A DNA stretch of 64,000 nt from Strix aluco. Lineage: Eukaryota; Chordata; Aves; Strigiformes; Strigidae. The position numbers were made by a program, and so were the translations under genes. The stretch lies in assembly GCF_031877795.1 (NCBI RefSeq), contig NC_133931.1, forward strand, positions 132,160,621 to 132,224,620, given 5' to 3'. How positions within the stretch are numbered: the stretch's first letter is position 1; each line of letters opens with the position of its first letter. Under the pieces are notes generated by a model that worked only from the letters and a program-made list of their open reading frames with translations, was not told the DNA's origin and made no database searches. Below are positions 11,951 through 21,800 of this stretch, piece after piece.

Positions 11951-13165
11951 TATTCACCAATGTTAATAGTCTATAGAAAAGCAGATAAATGAAATCCACA
12001 TAGTGGAAACTTCTGTTTGTATACTGCTTGCCCAGCCACGCATCATCACTGTGGGACTGCCTGAACAAGAAGAGTCCTGACTGACAAAGGGAAACTGGAA
12101 CATTTACCACTCAGATGTGTTCAAACATTACACACAGGATCACATATCCAGGGATGGTCTCTGGCTGGGGATAAAGTGCTATAGCCATCTGGTGGTAGGC
12201 TATTCTGCTAGGCTTGGATAGTCTTGGTAACTAACTGTACATAACATTTTACAGACTATATATACATGCTCAAAATATCAATTTTCTAAAATAGAATAGT
12301 ATGAAAGACTTCTAAATGCTAGGAATATATGCATGTAGTTGTTAAGAATGACATTCTACTGAGCACTAAAATATAGCTGTGATAGCACTACAGGACAGAG
12401 CATGGTATCATGCCACATGGACCACACTTTGCTCTATGAGGCTGACTCCTACTTCAGAAATCCTCCTCCTTCCCAGTGACAGTAACTTTGTCACTGTCTA
12501 TCTTCTAAGTAGAGAGGGGAAAAAACATAGATCACCTCTTAACTTGATCATCCACCCAGTTTGTAGTAACTTTGGTAAGTAAGAAGTTTTTAAAACATTA
12601 ATTCCTTGACTGAAAACGGAGATGTCTATAAATAAGCACAAAGCGAGTAATCTTAGTAAGGCACTAAATCTAGCTATTAAACCTGAAAGCTGTTTGCGTG
12701 AAAGGCTAATGAACACAACTAAGGTTTATTTAAAGTACTTTGAAGTATCTTATTTATTAATTCTCAGAGAATATTTCCAAAGTTAGATTTTACTTGGACT
12801 ATGTTACTTAAGAGATGCAAGAATTCTGCTATGTGCTCTAAGTAGCCTGGATAGTAAGAAAATTGGGAACTGTGTGGAAGTTTACATGGTTAAAGTCATC
12901 ATCACAAGCTGGCTGAATCTGGTACTTCTGCTTAGACTCCCGCCAAGAATAAAAGTTGTGATGGGAACTCAACTGTGCTTGAAATCTCCAAGACTAACTA
13001 GACATCTTCCAACTGTTTAACATCAGTGCAAAATGCAAGTACCTTGTACTCCACTTTGTTAAAATTACCTGTGAAATTTTACATATATAAAATAGGGGTC
13101 ACCATGTATCACTGAAAACAGCACTCTAACATGTAGTACTGACGCGAACAGTTAAATGTAGTCAG
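11951..13165. other. RPA3 downstream intergenic, nothing recognised
   Basis: AT-rich sequence between the GC-rich block and the RPA3 poly(A) signal. I found no repeat or RNA gene. The open frames at 12379-12582 and 12498-12716 look accidental. Confidence 0.6.
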
Positions 13166-13171
13166 ATCTTT

Positions 13172-13177
13172 TTTATT
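13172..13177 (-). terminator. RPA3: RPA3 poly(A) signal (AATAAA on minus strand)
   Basis: TTTATT on the plus strand reads AATAAA in the RPA3 direction, about 444 nt past the RPA3 stop. It is a plausible cleavage signal and would put the 3' UTR at about 13155-13620. Confidence 0.5.
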
Positions 13178-13620
13178 GGAGAAGAGACTGTTTTCAAGAT
13201 GCAAAATATGTCCCTGTGTTCAATAAATTTTTATCAAAGCAAATTAAAAAAAAATCTTTACATTAAAACCCCACCAGATGTCTTCAACACAAGTTTCCTG
13301 TAAAGTATCCTAGAACCTCTACCAACAACAAAGTTTCCTACAAAACTTCAGTTTCTAGCAAGTCCAATCATGGAAGAGAACACTCCTTATGGATCCAAAA
13401 GGGTTAAATATATACAGACAGTGAGATATCCACAGAAGCATTATCCTTCTCGCTGAATAAATACATTTTCAAAGAAAACATTCTTCACTGGCAATACATG
13501 GCACACATAACAATGTCTTTTCAGTATATTTGTTGGAAATAAACTGCTATCATGCTGTCAAGGCAAGAAAGTTACGATACTGTTGTCCCCTCTGAACGTC
13601 TAAATATATGCTAAGAAAAA
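13178..13620 (-). other. RPA3: RPA3 3' untranslated region (putative)
   Basis: AT-rich sequence between the RPA3 stop codon and the candidate AATAAA. It contains no open frame or repeat of note. Confidence 0.5.
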
Positions 13621-13703
13621 TCAATTGTTCCTCCCAGTACCGAATGGGAAGTATTCAGGGAATTCATGAATAATTTTTAGTGCTTCATTGTAGAGTTCCA
13701 GAT
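13621..13703 (-). CDS. RPA3: RPA3 exon 4 with stop
   Basis: The acceptor is ccctgtttcag. Encodes the C-terminal helix [20 protein letters not shown] and then FGTGRNN, with stop TGA (tca at 13621-13623 on the plus strand). Confidence 0.95.
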
Positions 13704-16700
13704 CTGAAACAGGGCAAAGAAAATGGTTATGACGCAGAAGCTAAACTCCCCACAAGCAAATGACAGCATTAAAGCACTACTTATTTTAAAGCAGTATAGC
13801 TGAGTGTTCCCAAGTACCCCTCATCCTCCTCAGTTTTCCCAAGGCAGCCACACCCTCATTGCTTCCGATCTGGACAGTTATTTTAGGCCTACTAGCTGCA
13901 CAATCACATAGGTCCAGTGCAAGGCAAGAACCACGAGGCTAGGAGTGGAACAATCATCAGACCATGACCTAGACTGGCTCCAACTTCCAGTCAGTCCCTA
14001 CAGTTTGACAGTAAACCAGTATATTTTGTACAGAATTTTTCCCATGACACTCTCCTTTTCTACATTCCTCTCCATGTCTGTCTGGCAGCTTGAGGAAAGA
14101 CCTTGTCCTTAAGAAAAGATTACCAATCAGGCTCTCTGTTCTTAGTTACTGAAGAGTTCAGAACACAAAATGAATTTGTCATAATGTATATTTCTTACTT
14201 ACCAAATGGACTTTTATCTTCTCTGAACTGGACGTATGACATGCACATGATGGTTGCCTGATTTGTTACTCTTCCCACTACTTCAAGAACTCCTGAGATC
14301 TCTTCATCTAGCTACAAAGCATACCAAATACAAAGTTAGTATCACTAAATTAGCTGCCGTCTCTACTGCACAGCACTTAAGCTAGGAACTCTGCACAACT
14401 GAGTGTTTGTTCATGACAACAGATTCTGTTCCATGTCAAACAATACAGTACTACTGAACACCCCTGTCCGCCTCCTCAAAAAAACCCCACAAAAGACCTG
14501 AGCCACTTGGATTTACAGGTTTTGTAACAAAAAATTCACTACCGACACAAAAAAAAAAAAAAAAAAATTGAAGAAGCATCAGAGGGAAGATGCCAGTTTA
14601 TAAGTATATAAAACTGTGTCATTTAATCACTGAACAGACTAATCTAGGACACAGTGCGCAGAAGAATCCAGATTTTAATGCACTGCATTCAAACCTGAGT
14701 AAATTATAGAACTCTGTAAGAGCTAAGGAGGTATCACGCGTGCCAGAGAGCAGTTCCAATATTCCAGATTCAGGAGGTATAATCAGAAATTATTTCTTAG
14801 GTAATCTGTCTGTATGTGTTCAGAATACAAAGACACTAACAACAACAAGCCTTTGGTTGAACAAAGGAAAAAAAAGGCAAACAATTTTATCTTACCCCAA
14901 AAATTATATAGCTTGAACATGCTTTCTTTCTTTTTTAAGATACTAATTTTAAGAGTGCAGTGCTACTTCAATAATGTTCTTCCAATATCTAACTCTTAAC
15001 GTTCTAGCAAGTTTCCTGGAACACAGCAATAGATTTCCTCACCACATAATTTTGCATTTCTCTGTTGAGAGAACTACACACAAGCAAACAAAGCAGGGGA
15101 AAAGTTAGAAAAGCATTTTGATTAGCAGATCTAGAAGTTCGTCCATTTACATCAGGCAAACCACAGAGATGAAGCTGGCACATTTTTCCTGTACACACCA
15201 GTTTCTCCTCCCTTACATATCAATACAGACTGCAAAGTGACCAACATTGCAGTTATGCATTTATGAAATTTAACCATTTACTCTATTATGGAAAGTTGTG
15301 GAATTGTTGGTCAGATGCTGACATCTTAAGATTTGACAACCCAAGGCAGGAACCTTTTCATGAGCTCAAGAAAGAGTTAAGGTACAAGCAGAACTTGTAG
15401 GAGACATTTTCTTGCAGTTCGAAGATGAAGTCAGCAAGCTTCACGCTCATAAAACAAAACTCTGCAAGATCAAACCGTATTTTCAGTCAACAAGGTGAGA
15501 CTCCTGTCTGTGAAGTCAGAGAATATCACGTGCAATTATTTTACAAGAAAATGGCCAGATTTCTCAGTTTAACAACTCATTCCAAGAAAAAGATGGAGGA
15601 AAGACTATACATATGCTCAGTTAAGCTAGAGCATTCACCATCACAATGAAAATAATCCTTTAATTACAACATTTCTTAAAGAAAAAAAAATAAATACATA
15701 AAGACAGAAGAGAATGCCAGGGTATTATTCCCTTGGTGATATGCAATAAAAAAGGAAGCAACATTTCTGTGCAGTAGTTATTAGCATATCTCATAACCAT
15801 TGCAGTAATCACTAGATCTATTTTTTTTTTTAAGAAAGAATGCTTCAAGCTAACTATGAAGTTTACTGGAATGCTACGACAAGTGTTCTAAGAGTATAGA
15901 GAAATGTCAACTCAAAAGACTCTTGAGAATATCATATTCTTCGATTTTTTGGATTATCTTCACAAAATATTCTGTTAGGCTTATAAAGGCAATAAATAAG
16001 GGAGGAAAAAGTGAAAGGAAATAGAGCTAATACATGCAGTGGACTATATTACACTGTAAACAACAGAAAAGACAAAGTAGCCAAACAGGCTGTTAAGGAA
16101 TGAGTTCTCTCTCTTAACACCAGCTGAAAATTGATGAAGACCAAGGCAGTTCATGAATATGAAGACTGCAAGTCAGCTGGAAAATGTAAGAAGCAGAAGC
16201 AATGAAACATAGGTGGAAAAGGGAGAAACCGGGGATTATTTTTTTTCCTGCCTAAAAACTCTATACATGCAAGGCATGCACAGGTTTCAGAAGGGACAAA
16301 ACCTTCGGTATCCACAAGAGGCAACATCAAGTATTTCCAAAGTATTCCTTAACTTACAGGTTCGCTCAGCTCCACAGTCGCATGTTTTCCTTCTCCATCC
16401 GAAAGCACTAAAAGCTTCCCAGTAGGATGAATCTACAAAAGACATCAGGCTCGTGCGCTCCCAAGGCGGCTGCCAGCGTCACAGGCTGAGCCGCCTCAAC
16501 CAAATCCGCGCAGCGGGTCTTTCTCCGAAAGATCCGACCGTTACGGCCGCCTCCCGCCCTACCCCGGGCCCGTCCGGAGCCGCCCGCCTCCCTCAGGCCA
16601 GGCCGCAACGAGGTGCACCGGGTCAGGCGACAGACACGCCCTCAGGGCCCCGGCCCAGGGCAAGGCCCTATCCAGGGCGACAGGGCAGCTACACATCTCC

Positions 16701-16870
16701 TCCCCCCCCGCCCCGAGTCCCCGCTGCGCGGCCCAAAGAGGCGGGAGCCGACCGCCGAGCAGCTCACGGACCTTCTCGACGCGGCCCACGAAGCAGACGG
16801 GCTGCCCGATACGCTGCGCCAGGTGGCCAGTGGCGATGCGCGGCCGCGGCACCTCATGGACGTCCGCCAT
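13621..16870 (-). CDS. RPA3: RPA3, replication protein A 14 kDa subunit, complete four-exon gene
   Basis: RPA3 is the smallest subunit of the RPA heterotrimer, which coats single-stranded DNA in replication, repair and checkpoint signalling in the nucleus. It is a single OB fold whose C-terminal helix joins the trimer core. Exons on the minus strand are 16870-16772, 16432-16358, 14311-14203 and 13703-13621, giving 121 residues, the same length as human RPA3. Family landmarks in order are [59 protein letters not shown] and [10 protein letters not shown]; the C-terminus is FPFGTGRNN. The start ATG (16868-16870) lies in the CpG island and gives the family N-terminus. No frameshift or stop interrupts it. 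It converges with MIOS and is head-to-head with UMAD1. Exon 1 has two overlapping donors (see findings). Confidence 0.97.
13704..16357 (-). other. RPA3: RPA3 introns 2 and 3
   Basis: Intron 3 is 13704-14202 (499 bp) and intron 2 is 14312-16357 (about 2.05 kb). Intron 2 carries a run of 19 A at 14549-14567 and is otherwise unremarkable. Open frames here (14814-14999, 15425-15649, 15660-15848, 16213-16425) are short and unrecognised. Intron 1 (16433-16771) is GC-rich and belongs to the CpG island. Confidence 0.8.
14203..14311 (-). CDS. RPA3: RPA3 exon 3
   Basis: The acceptor is tatgctttgtag and the donor is TTTG|gtaagt. Encodes [20 protein letters not shown] and then [12 protein letters not shown]. 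It ends on the first base of an Asp codon. Confidence 0.95.
16358..16432 (-). CDS. RPA3: RPA3 exon 2 (25 codons)
   Basis: The acceptor is gtcttttgtag and the donor is GAACCT|gtaagt, both on the minus strand. Encodes [20 protein letters not shown] followed by ELSEP, the central OB-fold strands. Confidence 0.95.
16772..16870 (-). CDS. RPA3: RPA3 exon 1 (coding part, 33 codons)
   Basis: Reads [20 protein letters not shown] and ends CFVGRVEK. The donor is GAGAAG|gtccgt. A stronger gtgagc donor lies 4 nt further on but would shift the frame. The exon is GC-rich and inside the CpG island. Confidence 0.95.
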
Positions 16871-16880
16871 CGCGGCGCGA

Positions 16881-16888
16881 TTTCCCGC
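16881..16888 (+). promoter_or_regulatory. E2F-type site TTTCCCGC
   Basis: Exact match to the E2F consensus TTTSSCGC, starting 11 nt upstream of the RPA3 ATG. E2F control is usual for S-phase replication genes, so this fits RPA3. Binding is an inference. Confidence 0.6.
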
Positions 16889-16911
16889 CCTTTGCCGAGG
16901 GGTGGAGCGAC

Positions 16912-16926
16912 GTTGCCCCTGGCAAC
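16912..16926. promoter_or_regulatory. RFX X-box palindrome GTTGCC-N3-GGCAAC
   Basis: GTTGCCCCTGGCAAC is a perfect 6-3-6 inverted repeat that matches the RFX-family X-box consensus (GTNRCC, 0-3 N, RGYAAC). It lies 42 nt upstream of the RPA3 ATG and 67 nt before the UMAD1 exon 1 donor, so it may serve either gene. Confidence 0.75.
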
Positions 16927-16993
16927 AGGGGAACCCGGGGAGGGCGGGACTTCCTCTTCTCCTGACGCGACCCGGAAGCGGAGGCGGAGGTTG
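16927..16993 (+). other. UMAD1: UMAD1 noncoding exon 1 (3' end defined, start uncertain)
   Basis: A strong donor GGTTG|gtgagc lies at 16993/16994 in the CpG island, on the opposite strand to RPA3. Joining it to the exon at 24954 puts an in-frame TGA (16963-16965) upstream with no ATG in between. That supports the first coding Met at 24986 and makes this exon noncoding. The 5' boundary is a guess, since the transcription start cannot be read from sequence. Confidence 0.6.
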
Positions 16994-17075
16994 GTGAGCG
17001 GCGGCGGCGGCGGCAACGGGCGGCCGGGCCGGTGGGTGACGGTGGGGTGGGTTGTCGCTTGCTGCCGCAGCGGGG

Positions 17076-17146
17076 AGGCCGGCGGGGGGCCGAGCCCCGG
17101 GGAAGCCGGGGCTCGGCTTCCCCGGGGCTCGGCCCCCTGCCGGCCT
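17076..17146. repeat. Near-perfect 71-nt GC-rich palindrome (hairpin)
   Basis: The arms 17076-17110 and 17112-17146 are inverted copies of 35 nt, with a single central base (17111). Only two positions mismatch (17084/17138 and 17109/17113). Both are G opposite T on the plus strand, so in a UMAD1-sense RNA they would be G-U pairs. Shorter inverted repeats (GAGCCCCGGGG units) are nested inside. It lies 83 nt into UMAD1 intron 1. Confidence 0.9.
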
Positions 17147-17374
17147 GCCCGACCGGCCCCTTCCCTGTCATTTAATCCTTTTCCTTAAAGCACCCCATAT
17201 TTTCCCTCCCTAACGGCCGTTTTGCCTCTTCCTTTAGATCCTGACTCCCCTCAGGTCACCGTTGCCCAAGCCAAGCATTCCTGTCACCGGTCTGTTAACC
17301 CAGTGTTTTACAGGCCGTAGTAGATACTCTAAACGTTGCATGTTATGGCTGTGATACCCAACGCATTTCCACAG

Positions 17375-18092
17375 ACACAAGTATAGATTGGGAGAAAAGT
17401 GGCTGGAGAGCAGCCCTGCAGAAAGGGACCTGGGGGTGCTGGGTGACAGCAAGCTCAATGGAAGGGAGCAGCATGTCCTGGCAGCCAGGAGGGCAAACCG
17501 CATCCTGGGGTGCATCAAATACAGTATGTAACCAGTCGATCAAAACTGGTGATTATCCTGCTGTATGCAGACTTGGTGCTTCCCCACCTTGATTTGGTGC
17601 ATCCTCAGCTGTACTGTGTGCAGTTCTGTGCACTGCAGTTACATCCAGAGGAGGGTATCAAAGCTGGTGAAAGGACAGGAAGGCATGTCCTGTGAGGAGT
17701 GGCTGAGAACTTTGGGCTTGTCTAGTTTGGAGAAAAGGAAGCTGAGGGGCGACCTCATTGCTCTCTACAGCTTCCTGAGGAGGGGAAGCGGAGAGGAGGG
17801 TGCTGAGCTCTTCTCCCTCATATCCAGTGACAGAATGCCTGGGAACAGTTCAAAGCTGCAGCAGGAGGAGGTTTAGAGTGGGCATTAGGAAGCATTTCTT
17901 TACCGAGAGGGTGGTCAAACACTGGAACAGGCTTCCTGGAGAGGTGGTCGAGGCACCAAGCCTGTCAGTGTATAAGAGGCATTTGGACAATGCCCACAAT
18001 ATGCTTTAACTTTTGGTCAGCCTTGAAGTGGTCAGACAGTTGGACTAGATGATCCTTGTAGGTCCCTTCCAACTGAACTATTATGTTCTATT
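17375..18092 (+). mobile_element. CR1 LINE, 5'-truncated 3' portion, sense to UMAD1
   Basis: Recognised from the CR1 ORF2 3' region and UTR: the GAGAGCAGCCCTGCAGAAAG stretch, then a frame reading [20 protein letters not shown] with the CR1-typical HWNRLP and VVEAPS, and the 3' end GATGATCCTTGTAGGTCCCT followed by a tttcta-like tail. It is broken by frameshifts and an internal diverged stretch, so it is not active. It sits just downstream of the CpG island. Confidence 0.9.
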
Positions 18093-18284
18093 AATTTCAT
18101 TTCATTTTGTTTGACCATTAAATAGCTTACGCTTGATCCCCAGAATTAGAGCAACTGATGGATGTTAAGACAGAGCCAGCTTCTGAATGTGGCACTCTCA
18201 CCACATGTCTTGCCTTTTTCCTTGTGTTTTCCCCAACTGTCCCTTGCGTGGAGAGGTTTCTCCCCATTGCTCTTGTGGCAAAGC

Positions 18285-18893
18285 CAGCTACTGGTATCCT
18301 GGGCTGCATTTGACCTATGTTGCCAGCAGGTTGATGGAGGTGATCCTTCCCCTCTACTCAGCACTGGTGAGGTCGCACCTGGAGTACTGGGTCCAAGTTC
18401 TAGGTACAAAAGAGATGTGGACATACTGGAGAGAGTCCAGTGAAGGGCCACAATGAAGATTAAGGCCCTGAACCACTTTACGTATGAGGAAAGCCTTGAG
18501 AGAGCTGCAACTGCTGAGCCTAGAGAAGAGAAGGCTCGGGGGATCTTATTAACGCATATAAATACCTGAAAGGAGGGCGCAAAGAGGATGAAGCCAGGCT
18601 CTTTTCAGTGGTGCCCAGTGACGGGACCTGAGACAGTGGGCACAAACTGAAACACAGGAGGTTCCCTCTGAACATCAGGGAACATTTTTTTTTGCTGTGA
18701 GAGTGACTGAGCATTAGCACAGGCTGGCCAGGGAGGTTGTGGAGTCTCCATCCTTGGAGATACTCAAAAGCTGTCTGGACATGGTCCTGGGCAGCCAGCT
18801 CTAGGTGGCCCTGCTTAAGCAGGGGGTTGGACAAGATGACCTCCGGAGATCCCTTCCAACCTCAACCATCCTGTGGTTCTGTGATTTCTGTTT
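18285..18893 (+). mobile_element. CR1 LINE, second 3' fragment, sense
   Basis: CR1 hallmarks in order are a TACTCAGCACTGGTGAGGTC segment, ACATACTGGAGAGAGTCCAG, GGTTCCCTCTGAACATCAGG, TTGGACAAGATGACCTCCGG, and a terminal gtggttctgtgatttctg tail. It is from a different CR1 subtype than the preceding copy and separated from it by about 190 bp of other sequence. It is interrupted by stops. Confidence 0.9.
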
Positions 18894-21800
18894 CCAGGAC
18901 CAGTTTTTCAGGAAAAACTTGAGAAAATCTAACTGCTCCAGCTTAAAAGGGCAATCCCAACATTGCCTAGATGCTGGCTGTCTCTTCTAACCAGCTGTGG
19001 GTTAGTTCAGCTTGCTAACCAGCACAAAGTGGTTTTTGTTAGTTGGCTGGGTTAGTGTTGTGATGGCTCAGCAAGCTGAGCCAGCTTGTCAAGGAAGCTG
19101 CTGCCAGAAGCTGTGCAAAACCAGCATGTTGCTGGGGAGAGGAGTGCTGTGGGGTTATTTTTGCTGGTGTGTAGCTGGTTGTCATCTCCTCAGTGTCACT
19201 ATGCCATTCACCTTTTCAGTAGTTTATTTGCAAGAGAATATTCTCATTTTTTTAGTATATATATCTTCAGAGATTTTAAAGGAGACATCTCATAATGTAA
19301 CAGTTGGAGCAAGGTGCAGTGCTGGCTGCTCCAAAGTGGGTCTTCTAGAGCTGTTTGTCTGCCACATCTGAAGGGTCAGCTGTTAGAAAAACACAACTGT
19401 AGACATGCTTACAAATATGTGTTTGTATCATGCTTAGCAGCTGTTGAAGGTCTGCAGTCAAGAGAACTGTTTGCAGGGAAAGAAGTAGCTTCCAGCCTAC
19501 TCAGTATTGGTTCTAATAAACATCTAGCTTTCTATTTTAGCATTTTCTATCTTCTTCAGGGTTTTAAATGTTGTCATTGGTTTGAGTACTGTTATTTCAC
19601 TCCTGGCTTTGCCTTTGTCATCTATGCTTTTATTGTCCTACTTGATTGTGGTGGATTTTTTATGATTCAGCATCTTTGAGTGTTTTTTATACTATGGTGA
19701 TTTGGGTTGCATAGTTCTTGGTACATCTGCTTCCCTTAAACTTTATGAAAACTTTAAAAATAAATATTCACATTTTATGTAAGTAAAAAAGTCTTTGATA
19801 GTGTTTTGTTACATGTATATGCCTTTTTTGTATTTGTGTTTCTCGTGACACTTCTGTTTTCAAGAAGCATAAACTAAGGGAATATGACTAATGTTAATGC
19901 CAGATAAAAGAAATGTTATGTTGTTTTTCCTTATGTTTTTTTTTCGTTCTTCACATAGTAACTTACACTAGGCCAAAAGCTTTTAAACTGTTGTTTTGGT
20001 GTCACACAAAAGTCTTTTCAACATGTATGTTCCTGACTCTTAAATTGGTTGTTTTCATGTCATAAGCAGGGCTGTACAGGGCTGTAAACATCTTTCTCTT
20101 TTTCTGATTGCTACTTTATTGGTGAATCACAGCAGATGCTAATATGGAAGAAAGAATTCCTCTGATGCTCTGTTTTTTCCTTCCATAGATTATATAGGTT
20201 AAACTGCTAGATGTGAAATTAATTATTCTGCTTTTTTCTTTAAGGTCGGTTTTGTATCTTGTTCTGACCTTATTTCATCATTTATGTAATTACCGGTAGT
20301 GCCACTGCAGTTCTGTTTTGCTGTATTCCTGAGCATCCTCTCTTTATCTTAGTCTGCGTCTTTGGTGTTTTTAATATTGAATTACCTTTCTCCTCCTGTC
20401 ACTTGTGAACATGCAGGAAAAAGCTGAAAAGTAATGCTAAATATGCCAGGATCTTCACTGTATAGAAAAATTTTACTGGATTTAAAGTATTGGTTTGGCT
20501 CAAAGGTCACCCATACTTATTGTCAAAGGAGACTGACAAAATGCAGGAGGTATACATTAACCTCTTTGTGCAGCTCTGTAACTCATCTTTGTCCAATACC
20601 ATGAATGTTCTAGGAGCCTTACAGAAAGACAAAATATTTTTTGCATCCTCACAGAATTGCTATAGTTCACAGTTTATTACTTGCTAATGGCTGAAGCAGT
20701 GCCAAAAGCATTATTCTTAACTATCAGCGATTGAGATTGGAGAAAGAAAAAATTGTGTTCACTTTTTGGTGAGGGGGAAACATGAGGAGAAGGGAATTGC
20801 ATATTCCTACCAAGGGAGATTTTTATCTTTAGGCAGTGAATTCAATTTCAGGTCTCCTATAGAAATAAAATTAATCCCATCTGGAAAGGAAAAGTGCTGT
20901 GCTATATAGGAGAAATTACGGCAGAAACGTGGTACTATCTCTGAATGGTGGGTGTATTTTCTGTGATTTTGTGCTGACAGCTTTTAAAAAAACCCACACA
21001 ACGAAGTGCTTTTTTCTCTAGTCTGTGTGACCATGCATCCAGGTCCACAAACTTCAAATTTAATTCTTACTCTGAAATGAAACTTGTGTGGAAACTGGTT
21101 GTTCTCAGCTTTCATTAACTGAAACCTCATCTTATCTACAAGTAGTAAAACTCCAGCCTGATTCTGCAAATGCTTAAACTGTGTTCTTATCTTCAAGCGC
21201 ACGAGTGTTTCCATTCAACTCTGTGTTTCTTTGTTGGACAGGGGCTTTGTTCTGTTTTTAACATGTAATTCAAGAAATTTAGTGGTTGCATTTCCCGTTG
21301 TTGGAGAGATTTATGTCTACTTTTGAAGTACCACAGTTGATAAAATTCTTAAGAAAGCAAGTATCACGAATGTCCCAGCATTGCCTGTCTACAGCTTCTC
21401 CTTTACCTATGCCATGCTGTATACAGTTCTACTTTTTGTTTCTGTGCCCCCCTTCTGTATTGTTAGTTGTTCTTTGTTATTTAGTTTAAACTTAATACTG
21501 TGTTCAGCAACGGTACTGAAATCCTGTAAGTAGTAGTTGGCGAGCTCCTTCCTCCCCATCAGTTACACAGACCTGAGGTCTACAAGCACAAGTTTTGTTT
21601 CTAAGTGGTGAACACTCAAAGAAGGAAACTGCCTCACTAAGCACATTGGTCTTTTTAATATGTAGGTTCCTTACCACCTCCCCAACATTCACAATCACAA
21701 GATACAACCTATGCTATTTTCTTACTGTTGGACCAGTGATTCTAACAGCGTAAGAAGTTGAGGACTGAGCTTAGGGGGTACTTTTGTTAGCTTTGTTGTT

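Larger units (their letters stand above)
16871..16993. promoter_or_regulatory. Shared head-to-head promoter of RPA3 (-) and UMAD1 (+)
   Basis: Only 122 bp separate the RPA3 ATG from the proposed UMAD1 exon 1 donor. Visible elements are TTTCCCGC at 16881-16888 (E2F type, TTTSSCGC), the X-box palindrome at 16912-16926, a GC box gggcggg at 16943-16949, GAGGAAGT on the minus strand at 16949-16956 (ETS type), a CRE-like TGACGCGA at 16963-16970, and CCGGAAG at 16972-16978 (ETS). There is no TATA box, as expected for a CpG-island promoter. Start sites are inferred. Confidence 0.8.
16440..17170. promoter_or_regulatory. CpG island over the RPA3/UMAD1 bidirectional promoter
   Basis: This stretch is very GC-rich and dense in CpG, while both flanks are AT-rich. 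It covers RPA3 intron 1, RPA3 exon 1, the shared promoter, UMAD1 exon 1 and the start of UMAD1 intron 1. The low stop density explains the overlapping open frames on both strands, which I do not treat as genes. It includes (CGG)5 at 16999-17013. Confidence 0.9.

Noticed and set aside
16453-17188. Several overlapping open frames of 100-190 codons on both strands in the CpG island
   Set aside because: They are Pro/Arg/Gly-rich, overlap RPA3 exon 1 and the promoter, and result from low stop density in GC-rich sequence.
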